Source: Bacteroidales bacterium (GTDB taxonomy: Bacteria > Bacteroidota > Bacteroidia > Bacteroidales > Muribaculaceae). Taken from it: a DNA stretch of 26,407 nucleotides. The stretch is taken from assembly GCA_900766975.1 (NCBI GenBank), contig CAAFXO010000018.1:1-26407 (forward strand), given 5' to 3'. Within the stretch, counting starts at the first letter, position 1. Each line of letters starts with the position of its first letter. The notes beneath the pieces are model-generated. The model was not told where the DNA came from and did no database searches. It saw only the letters and a list, made by a program, of their open reading frames with translations. Positions 1 to 7,125 of the stretch are shown in pieces. A program made the position numbers and the translations under genes.

Positions 1-38
1 AAAGCAAAGCACCACGAGCCTCAAAGTTTTTTGAACCA

Positions 39-65
39 CTGATGACCCTGATCACCCTGATAAAG
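39..65. repeat. 9-bp tandem repeat, three imperfect copies
   Basis: Three successive 9-mers, ctgatgacc, ctgatcacc and ctgataaag, lie downstream of the DedA gene. A second 9-bp array with a different unit lies at 101-123. The rest of 1-120 shows no gene that I can support. Confidence 0.6.
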
Positions 66-100
66 CATCCGCGCACCCTACCACCCCAAGCGTAGCCAAC

Positions 101-123
101 ATCAGTAAAATCAGTAAAATCAG
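101..123. repeat. 9-bp tandem repeat (atcagtaaa), 2.5 copies
   Basis: The unit atcagtaaa occurs at 101-109 and 110-118, followed by the partial copy atcag at 119-123. It sits just beyond the terminator-like hairpin that follows the DedA gene on the minus strand. It shares its 9-bp period, but not its sequence, with the arrays at 39-65, 1838-1860 and 10890-11051. Confidence 0.75.
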
Positions 124-167
124 AGGTTAAAAAAAATCCACGAAGATCCGTGGTTCGGTGGCCTCTG
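121..167 (-). terminator. Nested palindrome, probable terminator of the DedA gene
   Basis: On the minus strand, just past the DedA stop codon, an inner stem CCACG-6 nt-CGTGG (138-153) is followed by a run of eight T (on the plus strand the A run ends at 136), the form of an intrinsic terminator. An outer pair cagagg (121-126) / cctctg (162-167) encloses it, so the whole element is a nested palindrome. The layout also resembles dispersed palindromic repeats of bacterial genomes; a genome-wide copy count would tell which. Confidence 0.5.
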
Positions 168-170
168 CGG

Positions 171-836
171 TTAGGGGCGCTTGCGGCGGAAGGCTTGCCA
201 CAGGATGTAGGCAATGCAAAGCGCTAACAGCGCGTAGCCCCCGTAGCTCAGGTAGCTGTTGTATTCCTCTACCTTGTCGTAGAGCGAATCCGGGTCGATA
301 TATAGCGACAACCAGTAGCCCAACAACGCCAACACCGTGTTCCACACCAACGCCCCAAGCGTGGTGAATATCGAAAATTTCACCAAGTTCATTCGTGCCA
401 ATCCCGCCGGAATCGAAATCAACTGCCGTATCGCAGGTATCAACCGCCCGATGAAGGTGGATATTGCCCCATGTGCATCAAAATATCGCTCTGCCTTCTC
501 TACCTTCATCCGGTCGATTAGACAGGCATGTCCTATCCGGCTGTCGGCAAACCGATATACCACCGGTCGTCCTACCCACAAGCTCAAGAAGTAATTGATA
601 TACGCGCCCACTAACGCCCCAAGGGTAGCCATCACCACCACCATCACCACGTTCATATCTGCCCCAACGCCATAGTTGCGACACGCCAAATAGGCCGCCG
701 GCGGTACCACCAATTCCGACGGAAAGGGGATAAAACTACTCTCTATCACCATGAATACGAACACGAAAATGTAATTGGCATTCTCGACAAACCATTGGAA
801 AAATTCCTGTGCATCAAATATCGCTAACGTTATCAT
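171..836 (-). CDS. DedA family inner-membrane protein
   Basis: A 221-residue polytopic membrane protein of the DedA (SNARE-associated/VTT) family. Some members flip polyprenyl or phospholipid carriers across the membrane; the substrate of this one cannot be read from sequence. The family signature is visible: E32-x4-P37-x-P39-x-E41 in the first re-entrant region, and a second GRLIPAIRQLISIPAG block at 130-145 with R131, P134 and R137. Hydrophobic segments cover about 20-38, 62-88, 155-180 and 198-214, and the C-terminus is basic (RRKRP). The ATG at 836 is preceded by AAGG about ten bases upstream. It is the last gene of the minus-strand block and is separated from rpe by a 77-bp palindromic repeat array. 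The family call is secure, the physiological role is not. Confidence 0.9.
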   Translation of the reverse strand: MITLAIFDAQEFFQWFVENANYIFVFVFMVIESSFIPFPSELVVPPAAYLACRNYGVGADMNVVMVVVMATLGALVGAYINYFLSLWVGRPVVYRFADSRIGHACLIDRMKVEKAERYFDAHGAISTFIGRLIPAIRQLISIPAGLARMNLVKFSIFTTLGALVWNTVLALLGYWLSLYIDPDSLYDKVEEYNSYLSYGGYALLALCIAYILWQAFRRKRP

Positions 837-864
837 ACTTCTTTACCTTGTTTTTAGTGCTTTT

Positions 865-1112
865 GCCCCTTCGGGGCGTTGGTTAATTTTGTTTTTATTC
901 CCGGGGTGTCGCTTCGCTTTGCCCCGGGCTATGAGCAGGTTGCCCCTTCGGGGCGTTGGTTAATTTTGTTTTTTCCCCCGGGGTGTCGCTTCGCTTTGCC
1001 CCGGGCTATGAGCAGGTTGCCCCTTCAGGGCGTTGGTTAATTTTGTTTTTATCCCGGGGTGTCGCTTCGCTTTGCCCCGGGCTATGAGCAGGTTGCCCCT
1101 TCAGGGCGTTGG
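865..1112. repeat. 77-bp palindromic tandem repeat, 3.2 copies
   Basis: Units lie at 865-941, 942-1018 and 1019-1094 (77, 77 and 76 bp), with a partial fourth at 1095-1112. Each unit holds two hairpins: a short one, gccccttcrgggc, and a longer one with arms cccgggg and ccccggg separated by about 15 nt (900-928 in unit 1). A T-rich linker joins them. Copies differ at few positions, mainly a g/a in the short loop and the length of the T/C tract. The array fills most of the 302-bp gap between rpe and the DedA gene (837-1138), and no gene is supported in that gap. There are no variable spacers, so it is not a CRISPR array. Confidence 0.9.
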
Positions 1113-1138
1113 CGCATTCTGTTCGATTATCAGAACTA

Positions 1139-1783
1139 TCACAGAGCCTTTAATTCTGTGATGACCTTCTGCGGATCCGCCGATCCGAATACGAAGCTGC
1201 CGGCTACCAGGATATCTGCCCCTGCCTCGGCAAGGCGTCGTCCCGTCTCCAAATTCACTCCCCCATCTATCTCGATCACCGCCTTCGAACCACTCTCGTC
1301 GATAAGCCGACGCAATTCCTCTGTCTTGCGGATGGTCCGCTCGATGAAGGGTTGGCCGCCAAATCCCGGATTCACCGACATCAGCAATACCAAGTCCACA
1401 TCTTCGATGATGTCGGTAAGCGTCGACACCGGTGTCGCCGGACAGAGGGTAACCCCCGCCTTCATCCCCGCCTGATGGATGTGCTGCACACACCGATGCA
1501 GGTGGACACACGCCTCCTGATGAACGTTCATGATCTCCGCTCCGCAGTCGCGAACCTGGCTTACCCAGTTCTGTGGGTTAACGATCATCAAATGCACGTC
1601 AAGGGGCTTCGTGCAGACCTTCGACACCGATTTCATCACCGGAAATCCAAAGGATATGTTGGGCACAAACACCCCATCCATGATATCCATGTGAAGATAA
1701 TCACACTCCGAGGCATTGATCATCTCCAAGTCGGGTCGCATATCGGCAAAGTTCGCCGACAGTAGTGATGGTGATATTTTCAT
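1139..1783 (-). CDS. rpe: Ribulose-phosphate 3-epimerase
   Basis: Interconverts D-ribulose 5-phosphate and D-xylulose 5-phosphate in the pentose phosphate pathway (cytosolic TIM barrel, 214 residues, normal family length). The family landmarks are present: N-terminal KISPSLLSANFADM, the HMDIMDGVFVPN block (31-42), HLMIVNP (64-70), NPGFGGQPF (138-146) and EIDGGVN (171-177). The expected metal ligands and catalytic acids H31, D33, H64 and D173 are all there. The ATG at 1783 gives the standard N-terminus. It lies 74 bp downstream of ligA on the same strand, with an A/T-rich leader. Its 3' side runs into the palindromic repeat array. Nothing is odd in the protein itself. Confidence 0.97.
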   Translation of the reverse strand: MKISPSLLSANFADMRPDLEMINASECDYLHMDIMDGVFVPNISFGFPVMKSVSKVCTKPLDVHLMIVNPQNWVSQVRDCGAEIMNVHQEACVHLHRCVQHIHQAGMKAGVTLCPATPVSTLTDIIEDVDLVLLMSVNPGFGGQPFIERTIRKTEELRRLIDESGSKAVIEIDGGVNLETGRRLAEAGADILVAGSFVFGSADPQKVITELKAL

Positions 1784-1837
1784 CTTTTTCGTTTTTTTTT
1801 AAAATAAAATTTTTTATTTTTATGGTATTAGACTAAA

Positions 1838-1860
1838 CTCATCCCCTCATCCCCTCATCA
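1838..1860. repeat. 9-bp tandem repeat (ctcatcccc) reaching the ligA stop codon
   Basis: ctcatcccc occurs at 1838-1846 and 1847-1855, followed by ctcat, whose next bases form the reverse complement of the ligA stop (TGA, 1858-1860). The repeat therefore touches the coding end of ligA. Towards rpe is an A/T run with the self-complementary AAAATAAAA / TTTTATTTT (1801-1820). Confidence 0.7.
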
Positions 1861-4011
1861 ACTCTTTAACCCATTGATCCATTCATCCATCCAATCCTCG
1901 TCCGGGTTATCCTCCTCAGCCTTAACCGAGTCTCTCTTCACCTCCTCTGTGCCTGGCACTTCGGCTTGCTCCGTCTCAACACTCTCCTCTCTCTCATCAT
2001 CAGACTCTGTGGTGGTGATCATCGCCAAGAACTCTTCTTCACTGATCATCGGGATGTTGAGCTGCTCACATTTCTCCCGCTTCGATGGTCCCATATTCTC
2101 TCCGGCGAGCACGAAACTCGTTTTCTTCGAGATGCTCCCCACATTCTTTCCCCCATTCGCCATGATGATATCTTTATACTCATCGCGGCTATGGCGAGCG
2201 AAGGTGCCGGAGATCACGATGTTCTTACCTTCGAGCACATTCCCTGCCGCCTCCATCTTGTCGGCGGAGACGGCAAACTGCAATCCTGCCTCGCGAAGGT
2301 CGCGGATATTCTCCATGTTGCTCGGTTCGCGTAGGTAGTCGTAGATCGACGCCGCAATGATCGGTCCGACATCGGGTATCGCCGTCAACTCTTCGAGGCT
2401 CATAGCCTCCAAGGCGTCGAGGCTCTTCACCACGCGCGCTATCCGCTTGGCGGTAGTCTCACCCACGTTGGGTATCGACAACGCATAGAGCACTCGCTCG
2501 AAGGGTACCTGTCGCGATGCGTCGATACCCTTGATGATCCGCTGCGCCATCTTCTCTCCCATCCTCTCGAGCCCGGCAAGGTCGCTCTCTTTGAGATGAT
2601 AGAGGTCGCCGCTGCGCTTCACAAGCCCGGCAGCGTAGAGCAATTCGGCAGTCTCTTCGCCAATACCGTCGATATCCATCATGCGGCGAGCACAAAAGTG
2701 CTCTATCTTGCCTGTGATCTGCGGACGACATCCCTCTTTGTTGGGGCAATACCATGCCGCTTCCCCTTCGGCGCGCTTCAGCGGCGTGCCGCACACGGGG
2801 CAGGTCTTGACAAATTCCACCTTCGCCGCTCCCGGCTTCCGCTGTGTCGTGTCGACTCCGGTGATCTGTGGAATGATCTCTCCCGCTTTCTCTACATAGA
2901 GGCTATCCCCTTCGTGGATGTCGAGATCGACCATGATATCTTCATTATGGAGCGAGGCGCGCTTGACTATCGTGCCGGAAAGCTGCACCGGCTCAAGATT
3001 TGCCACCGGTGTCACGATCCCCATACGTCCCGTCTCGAACGATACGAACCGCAATGGCGTGCAAGCTCGCTCGGGGTTGAACTTGAATGCTACTGCCCAG
3101 CGTGGCGATTTCGCCCGATAACCGAGGCTCACCTGCTGCCGTATGTTGTTGATCTTGAACACGAGTCCGTCGGTGGCTACCGGCAGCTCTTTGCGATGCT
3201 CATCCCAGTAGGTGATATAGTCGTCGATGTCGCTCAGCGTGTGCATCAGCTTCATCGCCTTCGACACCTTGAAGCCCCACCGGGCGGCCGCCTGCATATT
3301 GTCGTAGTGATTGTCGCAGGGGAGGTTGTCGCTCAGCAGATAGTAGAAGCGGGCATCAAGTCGGCGGCGTGCCACTTCGCGCGAGTCTTGCATCTTGAGG
3401 GTGCCGGAGGCGGCATTGCGCGGGTTGGCGAAGAGGGGCTCTTCGTTATATGCCCGCTCTTTATTGAGCTGCTCGAACACCTCCCAGGGCATCAGGATCT
3501 CACCACGGATCTCGAAGTCGTCGGGCCAGTCGCCCGGCATCAGCTGCAAGGGGATGCTCTTGATGGTCTTGATATTGGCGGTGACATCATCGCCCTGTGT
3601 GCCGTCGCCGCGGGTCACTGCCCGCACCAAGCGCCCATGACGATAGATCAAGGAGATCGACGTGCCGTCGAATTTCAGCTCTCCGACGATGTTATATTCC
3701 TCCCCCTCGAGGGCGCGATCCATGCGTGCTCCCCATTCATCCACCTCCTCGATTGAGTAGGTGTTGGCAAGCGACATCATCGGCCGCTCATGGGTGACAT
3801 GCTCGAATCCCTTGGTGAGGTCGGACCCCACTCGTTGGGTCGGCGACAATTCGTCGTAATACTCCGGATGCTCTCGCTCCAACGCCTCGAGTTCTTTCAT
3901 CTTCATGTCGAAATCCCGGTCGCTGATCGTCGGCATGTTGAGCACATAGTAGTTGTGGTTATGCTCGTTGAGCTCTCTGCGGAGTGTGTCGATTCTCTCT
4001 TTTATATCCAT
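1858..4011 (-). CDS. ligA: NAD-dependent DNA ligase LigA
   Basis: Seals nicks in duplex DNA using NAD+ during replication and repair. The 717-residue protein starts at the ATG at 4011 (MDIKERIDTLRREL). A longer reading to 4269 would run into truA and has no ligase-like residues, so I reject it. Domains in order: Ia (1-70) with the HNHNYYV NMN-binding region, adenylation domain with the KFDG motif (adenylated lysine K113), OB fold (about 320-400), four-Cys zinc finger (C404, C407, C422, C428), helix-hairpin-helix region (about 440-585) and BRCT (about 591-665). A further 52 residues (666-717) are strongly acidic and end DEDWMDEWINGLKS, making the protein longer than the usual 670 or so. It starts 11 bp after truA, so it is probably in the same transcript. 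Confidence 0.97.
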   Translation of the reverse strand: MDIKERIDTLRRELNEHNHNYYVLNMPTISDRDFDMKMKELEALEREHPEYYDELSPTQRVGSDLTKGFEHVTHERPMMSLANTYSIEEVDEWGARMDRALEGEEYNIVGELKFDGTSISLIYRHGRLVRAVTRGDGTQGDDVTANIKTIKSIPLQLMPGDWPDDFEIRGEILMPWEVFEQLNKERAYNEEPLFANPRNAASGTLKMQDSREVARRRLDARFYYLLSDNLPCDNHYDNMQAAARWGFKVSKAMKLMHTLSDIDDYITYWDEHRKELPVATDGLVFKINNIRQQVSLGYRAKSPRWAVAFKFNPERACTPLRFVSFETGRMGIVTPVANLEPVQLSGTIVKRASLHNEDIMVDLDIHEGDSLYVEKAGEIIPQITGVDTTQRKPGAAKVEFVKTCPVCGTPLKRAEGEAAWYCPNKEGCRPQITGKIEHFCARRMMDIDGIGEETAELLYAAGLVKRSGDLYHLKESDLAGLERMGEKMAQRIIKGIDASRQVPFERVLYALSIPNVGETTAKRIARVVKSLDALEAMSLEELTAIPDVGPIIAASIYDYLREPSNMENIRDLREAGLQFAVSADKMEAAGNVLEGKNIVISGTFARHSRDEYKDIIMANGGKNVGSISKKTSFVLAGENMGPSKREKCEQLNIPMISEEEFLAMITTTESDDEREESVETEQAEVPGTEEVKRDSVKAEEDNPDEDWMDEWINGLKS

Positions 4012-4022
4012 CGGTTCTTGCT

Positions 4023-4784
4023 TTATTCGGTAGCGATATAAGGATAGGTGATATCCCAAAGAAATAGTGCCTGCGGAGGCATCGAGTTGCCCGCCGCGCA
4101 ACGGTCTTTCTGCGCAATCACCCTCTCGAAATCTTCGAGGGTCAGTTTGCCGCGCCCCACGTCGACCAGGGTCCCCACGATGGCTCGCACCATATTGCGC
4201 AGGAAGCGGTCGGCGGTGATGGTGAAGACCACCCCTGCCACGCCATACATATTCTGCCATTCGCTCCATTCGGCGCGTGTCACTTCGCAGATATTGGTTT
4301 TCGTGTCGCTATGCAGCTTGGCGAAGGAGGTATAGTCCATCTTCCCGAGAAGTCGCTCGGCGGCTTGGTTCATCGCCTCCATGTCGAGTCGGGTAGGGGA
4401 GTGCCAGCTCACCCCCTCGAGGAATGGGGAGTGCTCGTAGGTGACAAAGTATTTGTAGGTGCGAGAGGTGGCATCGAAGCGGGCATGTGCTTCATCGGCG
4501 ACGCTGATCAGGTCGTAGGTCACGATGTCGCGGCCGCAGAGCCGGTTGAGGCTATGCAGGAAGCGTCGCTTGTCGGCGATCTCTATGTCATGGTCGAAGT
4601 GGGCATACATCGTCCGGGCATGGACCCCGGCATCCGTACGCCCCGCTCCGGTCACCGGCGTCGGCCGACGCATCAGCGTGCTCAGCGACTCTTCGAGCCG
4701 CTGCTGCACACTCTCATCGTGTGGCTGGATCTGCCAGCCATGATAACTCATGCCGTTGTAGGATAGTCGCAGGAATGATCGCAT
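4023..4784 (-). CDS. truA: tRNA pseudouridine(38-40) synthase TruA
   Basis: Converts U38, U39 and U40 in the tRNA anticodon arm to pseudouridine. The protein has 253 residues, normal for the family. The catalytic motif is GAGRTDAGVHA with nucleophile D51. Other landmarks are the N-terminal LSYNGMSYHGWQIQ, ATSRTYKYFV in the middle and FLRNMVRAIVGTLVDVGRG near the end. The start was set at the ATG at 4784: the first A of that codon is also the last base of the speA TGA stop (TGATG), a 1-nt overlap that suggests translational coupling. An extension to 4895 lies inside speA and does not resemble TruA. ligA follows after 11 bp. Confidence 0.96.
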   Translation of the reverse strand: MRSFLRLSYNGMSYHGWQIQPHDESVQQRLEESLSTLMRRPTPVTGAGRTDAGVHARTMYAHFDHDIEIADKRRFLHSLNRLCGRDIVTYDLISVADEAHARFDATSRTYKYFVTYEHSPFLEGVSWHSPTRLDMEAMNQAAERLLGKMDYTSFAKLHSDTKTNICEVTRAEWSEWQNMYGVAGVVFTITADRFLRNMVRAIVGTLVDVGRGKLTLEDFERVIAQKDRCAAGNSMPPQALFLWDITYPYIATE

Positions 4785-6682
4785 CAGTCGCGTACTAAGT
4801 AGGTGCCCCCATAGAGGCCGGATCGATAGTTGTTGAGGAATTGGCGCCCCTCTTCGGGGGTGATCACTCCGCGCTTCATCGAGGCGGTGACCCACGTTTC
4901 GAGGTTACGCACCAACCGCTTGGGGGAGTATTCAACATAGTCCAACACATCTGCCACTGTCTCGCCATCGATCACCTGCGCTATCTCGTAGCCATCTTTG
5001 TTCAGTGTGATATGCACGGCGTTGGTGTCGCCGAAGAGATTGTGTAGGTCGCCCAAGATCTCCTGATATGCCCCCACCAAGAAGACTCCCAAGTAGTAGG
5101 GCTCGTTGGCCTTCAGATCATGCACCTGCAGACCATACGAGCAGCCGTTGGGCGCCACGAAGTGATTGATCTTGCCATCGGAGTCGCAGGTCACATCCTG
5201 GATCGTGCAGAGATGGGTTGGCTTCTCGTCGAGTCGCATGATCGGCATCACGGGGAACATTTGGTCGATAGCCCATGAGTCGGGAAGCGACTGGAAGAGG
5301 GAGAAGTTGCAGAAGTATTTCTCCGGGAGCATGCGAGTCACCTTCCTAAGCTCTTCGGGTGGATGCTTCATGCTGCGAGTCAGTTCGCGCACGTCGCGTG
5401 CCACACTCCAGAAGAGTTTCTCGATCTGTGCCCGAGTCTTCAGGTCGAGCAGACCGAGGCTGAAGCGCTCTAATGCCTCTTCGCGGATCTGCAACGCATC
5501 GTGCCAGTCTTCGAAGAGGCGAGTGGAGTCGATCTTGTCCCAGATATCATATAGCTCGACGGCCAGCTCATGTGGATTCTCTCCCAGTTCGTCGTCTTCT
5601 TTCCAAATGGGCAGCTGGGTGGTCTCGAGCACTTGGATGATCAGCAGGGAGTGGTGGGCGGTCAGCGATCTGCCGCTCTCGGTGATGATGTTGGGATGTT
5701 TCAGATCATTCTTGTCGCAGGCATCCACGAGCTGGGAAACGGAGTCGTTGACATACTCCTGGATCGAGTAGTTCATCGAGTTCTCACCGCTCGAGGAGCG
5801 CGTGCCGTCATAGTCCACACCCAGTCCGCCGCCGATATCCACAAAGTCGATATCAAAGCCGGCTTGGCTCAGATGCACATAGAATTGCATTGCCTCGCGG
5901 AGCGCATTCTTGATGCGGCGGATCTTCGTGATCTGGCTCCCGATGTGGAAGTGGATCAGCTTCAGTGAGTCCACCATCTTGTTCTTCTCCATGAAGGCGA
6001 GTGCATCCAAGAGTTCGCTGGAGTTCAAACCGAATTTGCTCACATCGCCTCCCGATTCTTCCCATTTGCCCGACCCGGAACTGGTCAGCTTGATGCGGAT
6101 GCCGATGTTGGGCTTGATGTTAAGTCGCTTTGACACGTTGGCGATGAGCTTCAGCTCGTTGAGCTTCTCCACCACCAAGTAGATGCGGCGACCCATCTTC
6201 TGGGCAAGTAGTGCCAGCTCGACATAGTCCTCATCTTTATAGCCATTGCACACGATCAGCGAGTTCTCGTAGGTGTTGACTGCCAATACGGCATGTAGCT
6301 CCGGCTTCGAGCCTGCCTCCAAACCGATGTTATATTTATTGCCATGGCTCACGATCTCTTCGACCACAGGCCTCATCTGATTCACCTTGATAGGGTAGAC
6401 GATGAAGTTCTGTGCCTTATAGTCATATTCTTCGGCAGCTCGCTTGAAGCAGTCGCTGATCTTGCGTATACGGTCGTCAAGTATGTCGGGAAATCTCAAT
6501 AGCAACGGGGCTGACACATCGCGTATCTGAAGTGTATCCATCACCTCTTTGATGTCGATCGGGGTGCATCCCGCTTTGGGAGTCACCTGCACATGCCCTT
6601 TGTCGTTGATCGAAAAGTATTTCAATCCCCACCCCGAGATGTTATACATCTCAGCGGAATCCTCTATGCGCCATTTTCTCAT
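4784..6682 (-). CDS. speA: Biosynthetic arginine decarboxylase
   Basis: Decarboxylates L-arginine to agmatine, the first step of the agmatine route to putrescine and spermidine (PLP fold-type III enzyme). Length 632 residues matches the SpeA family. Visible landmarks: FIVYPIKVNQ with the PLP-binding lysine at K99, LEAGSKPEL (121-129), HFHIGSQI (244-251), and the phosphate-binding glycine loop DIGGGLGVDYDG (282-293). TESGRSLTAHH and the closing GTYLVRD are also typical. In many Bacteroidota this enzyme makes spermidine through N-carbamoylputrescine; partner genes for that are not in this window. It lies 35 bp downstream of ssb and overlaps truA by 1 nt. argR and an argC-like gene are close upstream, but no ARG-box was recognised. 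Confidence 0.96.
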   Translation of the reverse strand: MRKWRIEDSAEMYNISGWGLKYFSINDKGHVQVTPKAGCTPIDIKEVMDTLQIRDVSAPLLLRFPDILDDRIRKISDCFKRAAEEYDYKAQNFIVYPIKVNQMRPVVEEIVSHGNKYNIGLEAGSKPELHAVLAVNTYENSLIVCNGYKDEDYVELALLAQKMGRRIYLVVEKLNELKLIANVSKRLNIKPNIGIRIKLTSSGSGKWEESGGDVSKFGLNSSELLDALAFMEKNKMVDSLKLIHFHIGSQITKIRRIKNALREAMQFYVHLSQAGFDIDFVDIGGGLGVDYDGTRSSSGENSMNYSIQEYVNDSVSQLVDACDKNDLKHPNIITESGRSLTAHHSLLIIQVLETTQLPIWKEDDELGENPHELAVELYDIWDKIDSTRLFEDWHDALQIREEALERFSLGLLDLKTRAQIEKLFWSVARDVRELTRSMKHPPEELRKVTRMLPEKYFCNFSLFQSLPDSWAIDQMFPVMPIMRLDEKPTHLCTIQDVTCDSDGKINHFVAPNGCSYGLQVHDLKANEPYYLGVFLVGAYQEILGDLHNLFGDTNAVHITLNKDGYEIAQVIDGETVADVLDYVEYSPKRLVRNLETWVTASMKRGVITPEEGRQFLNNYRSGLYGGTYLVRD

Positions 6683-6717
6683 TTCTCTTTTATTGGTATA
6701 TCTCTTTGTTGTGTTCG

Positions 6718-7050
6718 TTATTGTTGTTGGTTGGTCGATCGCCCTAAGATCTCGACTCGCTCCACGATCACTTCCGTGACGCGGCGGCGGATCTTGAGCC
6801 GATCTTCATATTCTCTCGATTTCAGTTTCCCCTCGACATAGAGTCGCGTCCCTTTGCGGATATAGCGCTCTGCCAGCCGGGCATTATCTCCTCCCATCAC
6901 GAGGCGATGCCATTCGGTCACCTCTCCCGTGGCAGGGTAGTAGTCGTTGGTCGCCAAGGAGACGAAGGCTATGATCTTATCCTTCTCCGGATAGCGAATG
7001 TCGGGGTCTTGACCCACATTCCCCAGTAATATTACTTTGTTGACTGACAT
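6718..7050 (-). CDS. ssb: Short single-stranded DNA-binding protein
   Basis: An OB-fold protein that coats single-stranded DNA. The start MSVNKVILLGNVGQDPDIRY at 7050 matches the family's standard N-terminus; the reading upstream (MPTKPKKKNV, to 7080) is not typical and I reject it. The core SSB landmarks are present: TNDYYPATGEVTEWHRLV (34-51), AERYIRKGTRLYVEGKL (60-76) and a final strand ending VERVEILGR. The protein has only 110 residues and stops at NQQQ, so it has neither the Gly/Pro/Gln-rich linker nor the acidic DDIPF-type tip that recruits repair and replication partners. It may be a second, specialised SSB beside a full-length copy elsewhere. It lies between the argC-like gene and speA on the same strand. 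Confidence 0.9.
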   Translation of the reverse strand: MSVNKVILLGNVGQDPDIRYPEKDKIIAFVSLATNDYYPATGEVTEWHRLVMGGDNARLAERYIRKGTRLYVEGKLKSREYEDRLKIRRRVTEVIVERVEILGRSTNQQQ

Positions 7051-7085
7051 AACGTTCTTTTTTTTAGGTTTTGTCGGCAATATTA

Positions 7086-7097
7086 AGAGCGCGCTCT
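7086..7097. promoter_or_regulatory. Perfect 12-nt palindrome upstream of ssb
   Basis: agagcgcgctct is fully self-complementary and stands 35 bp upstream of the ssb start in the 75-bp argC-like/ssb gap. It could be an operator for a dimeric regulator or the stem of a small hairpin. On the minus strand TAATATTG follows directly, one mismatch from the Bacteroidota TAnnTTTG box, so the site could overlap an ssb promoter. Confidence 0.3.
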
Positions 7098-7125
7098 AAC
7101 TTGTCGTCGGGGTTGTCGTTTCAGC

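Noticed and set aside
865..1112. Possible CRISPR array
   Set aside because: The repeats abut head to tail without spacers, and no cas gene is present.
1801..1820. A/T palindrome AAAATAAAA/TTTTATTTT as a ligA terminator
   Set aside because: No G/C stem, so it is unlikely to terminate; it is more simply an A/T-rich leader of rpe.
4012..4269. Longer start of ligA at 4269
   Set aside because: The 86 extra residues overlap truA and do not resemble a ligase; MDIKERIDTLRREL at 4011 is the family start.
4785..4895. Longer start of truA at 4895
   Set aside because: It lies inside the speA coding region; the conserved TruA N-terminus begins at 4784.
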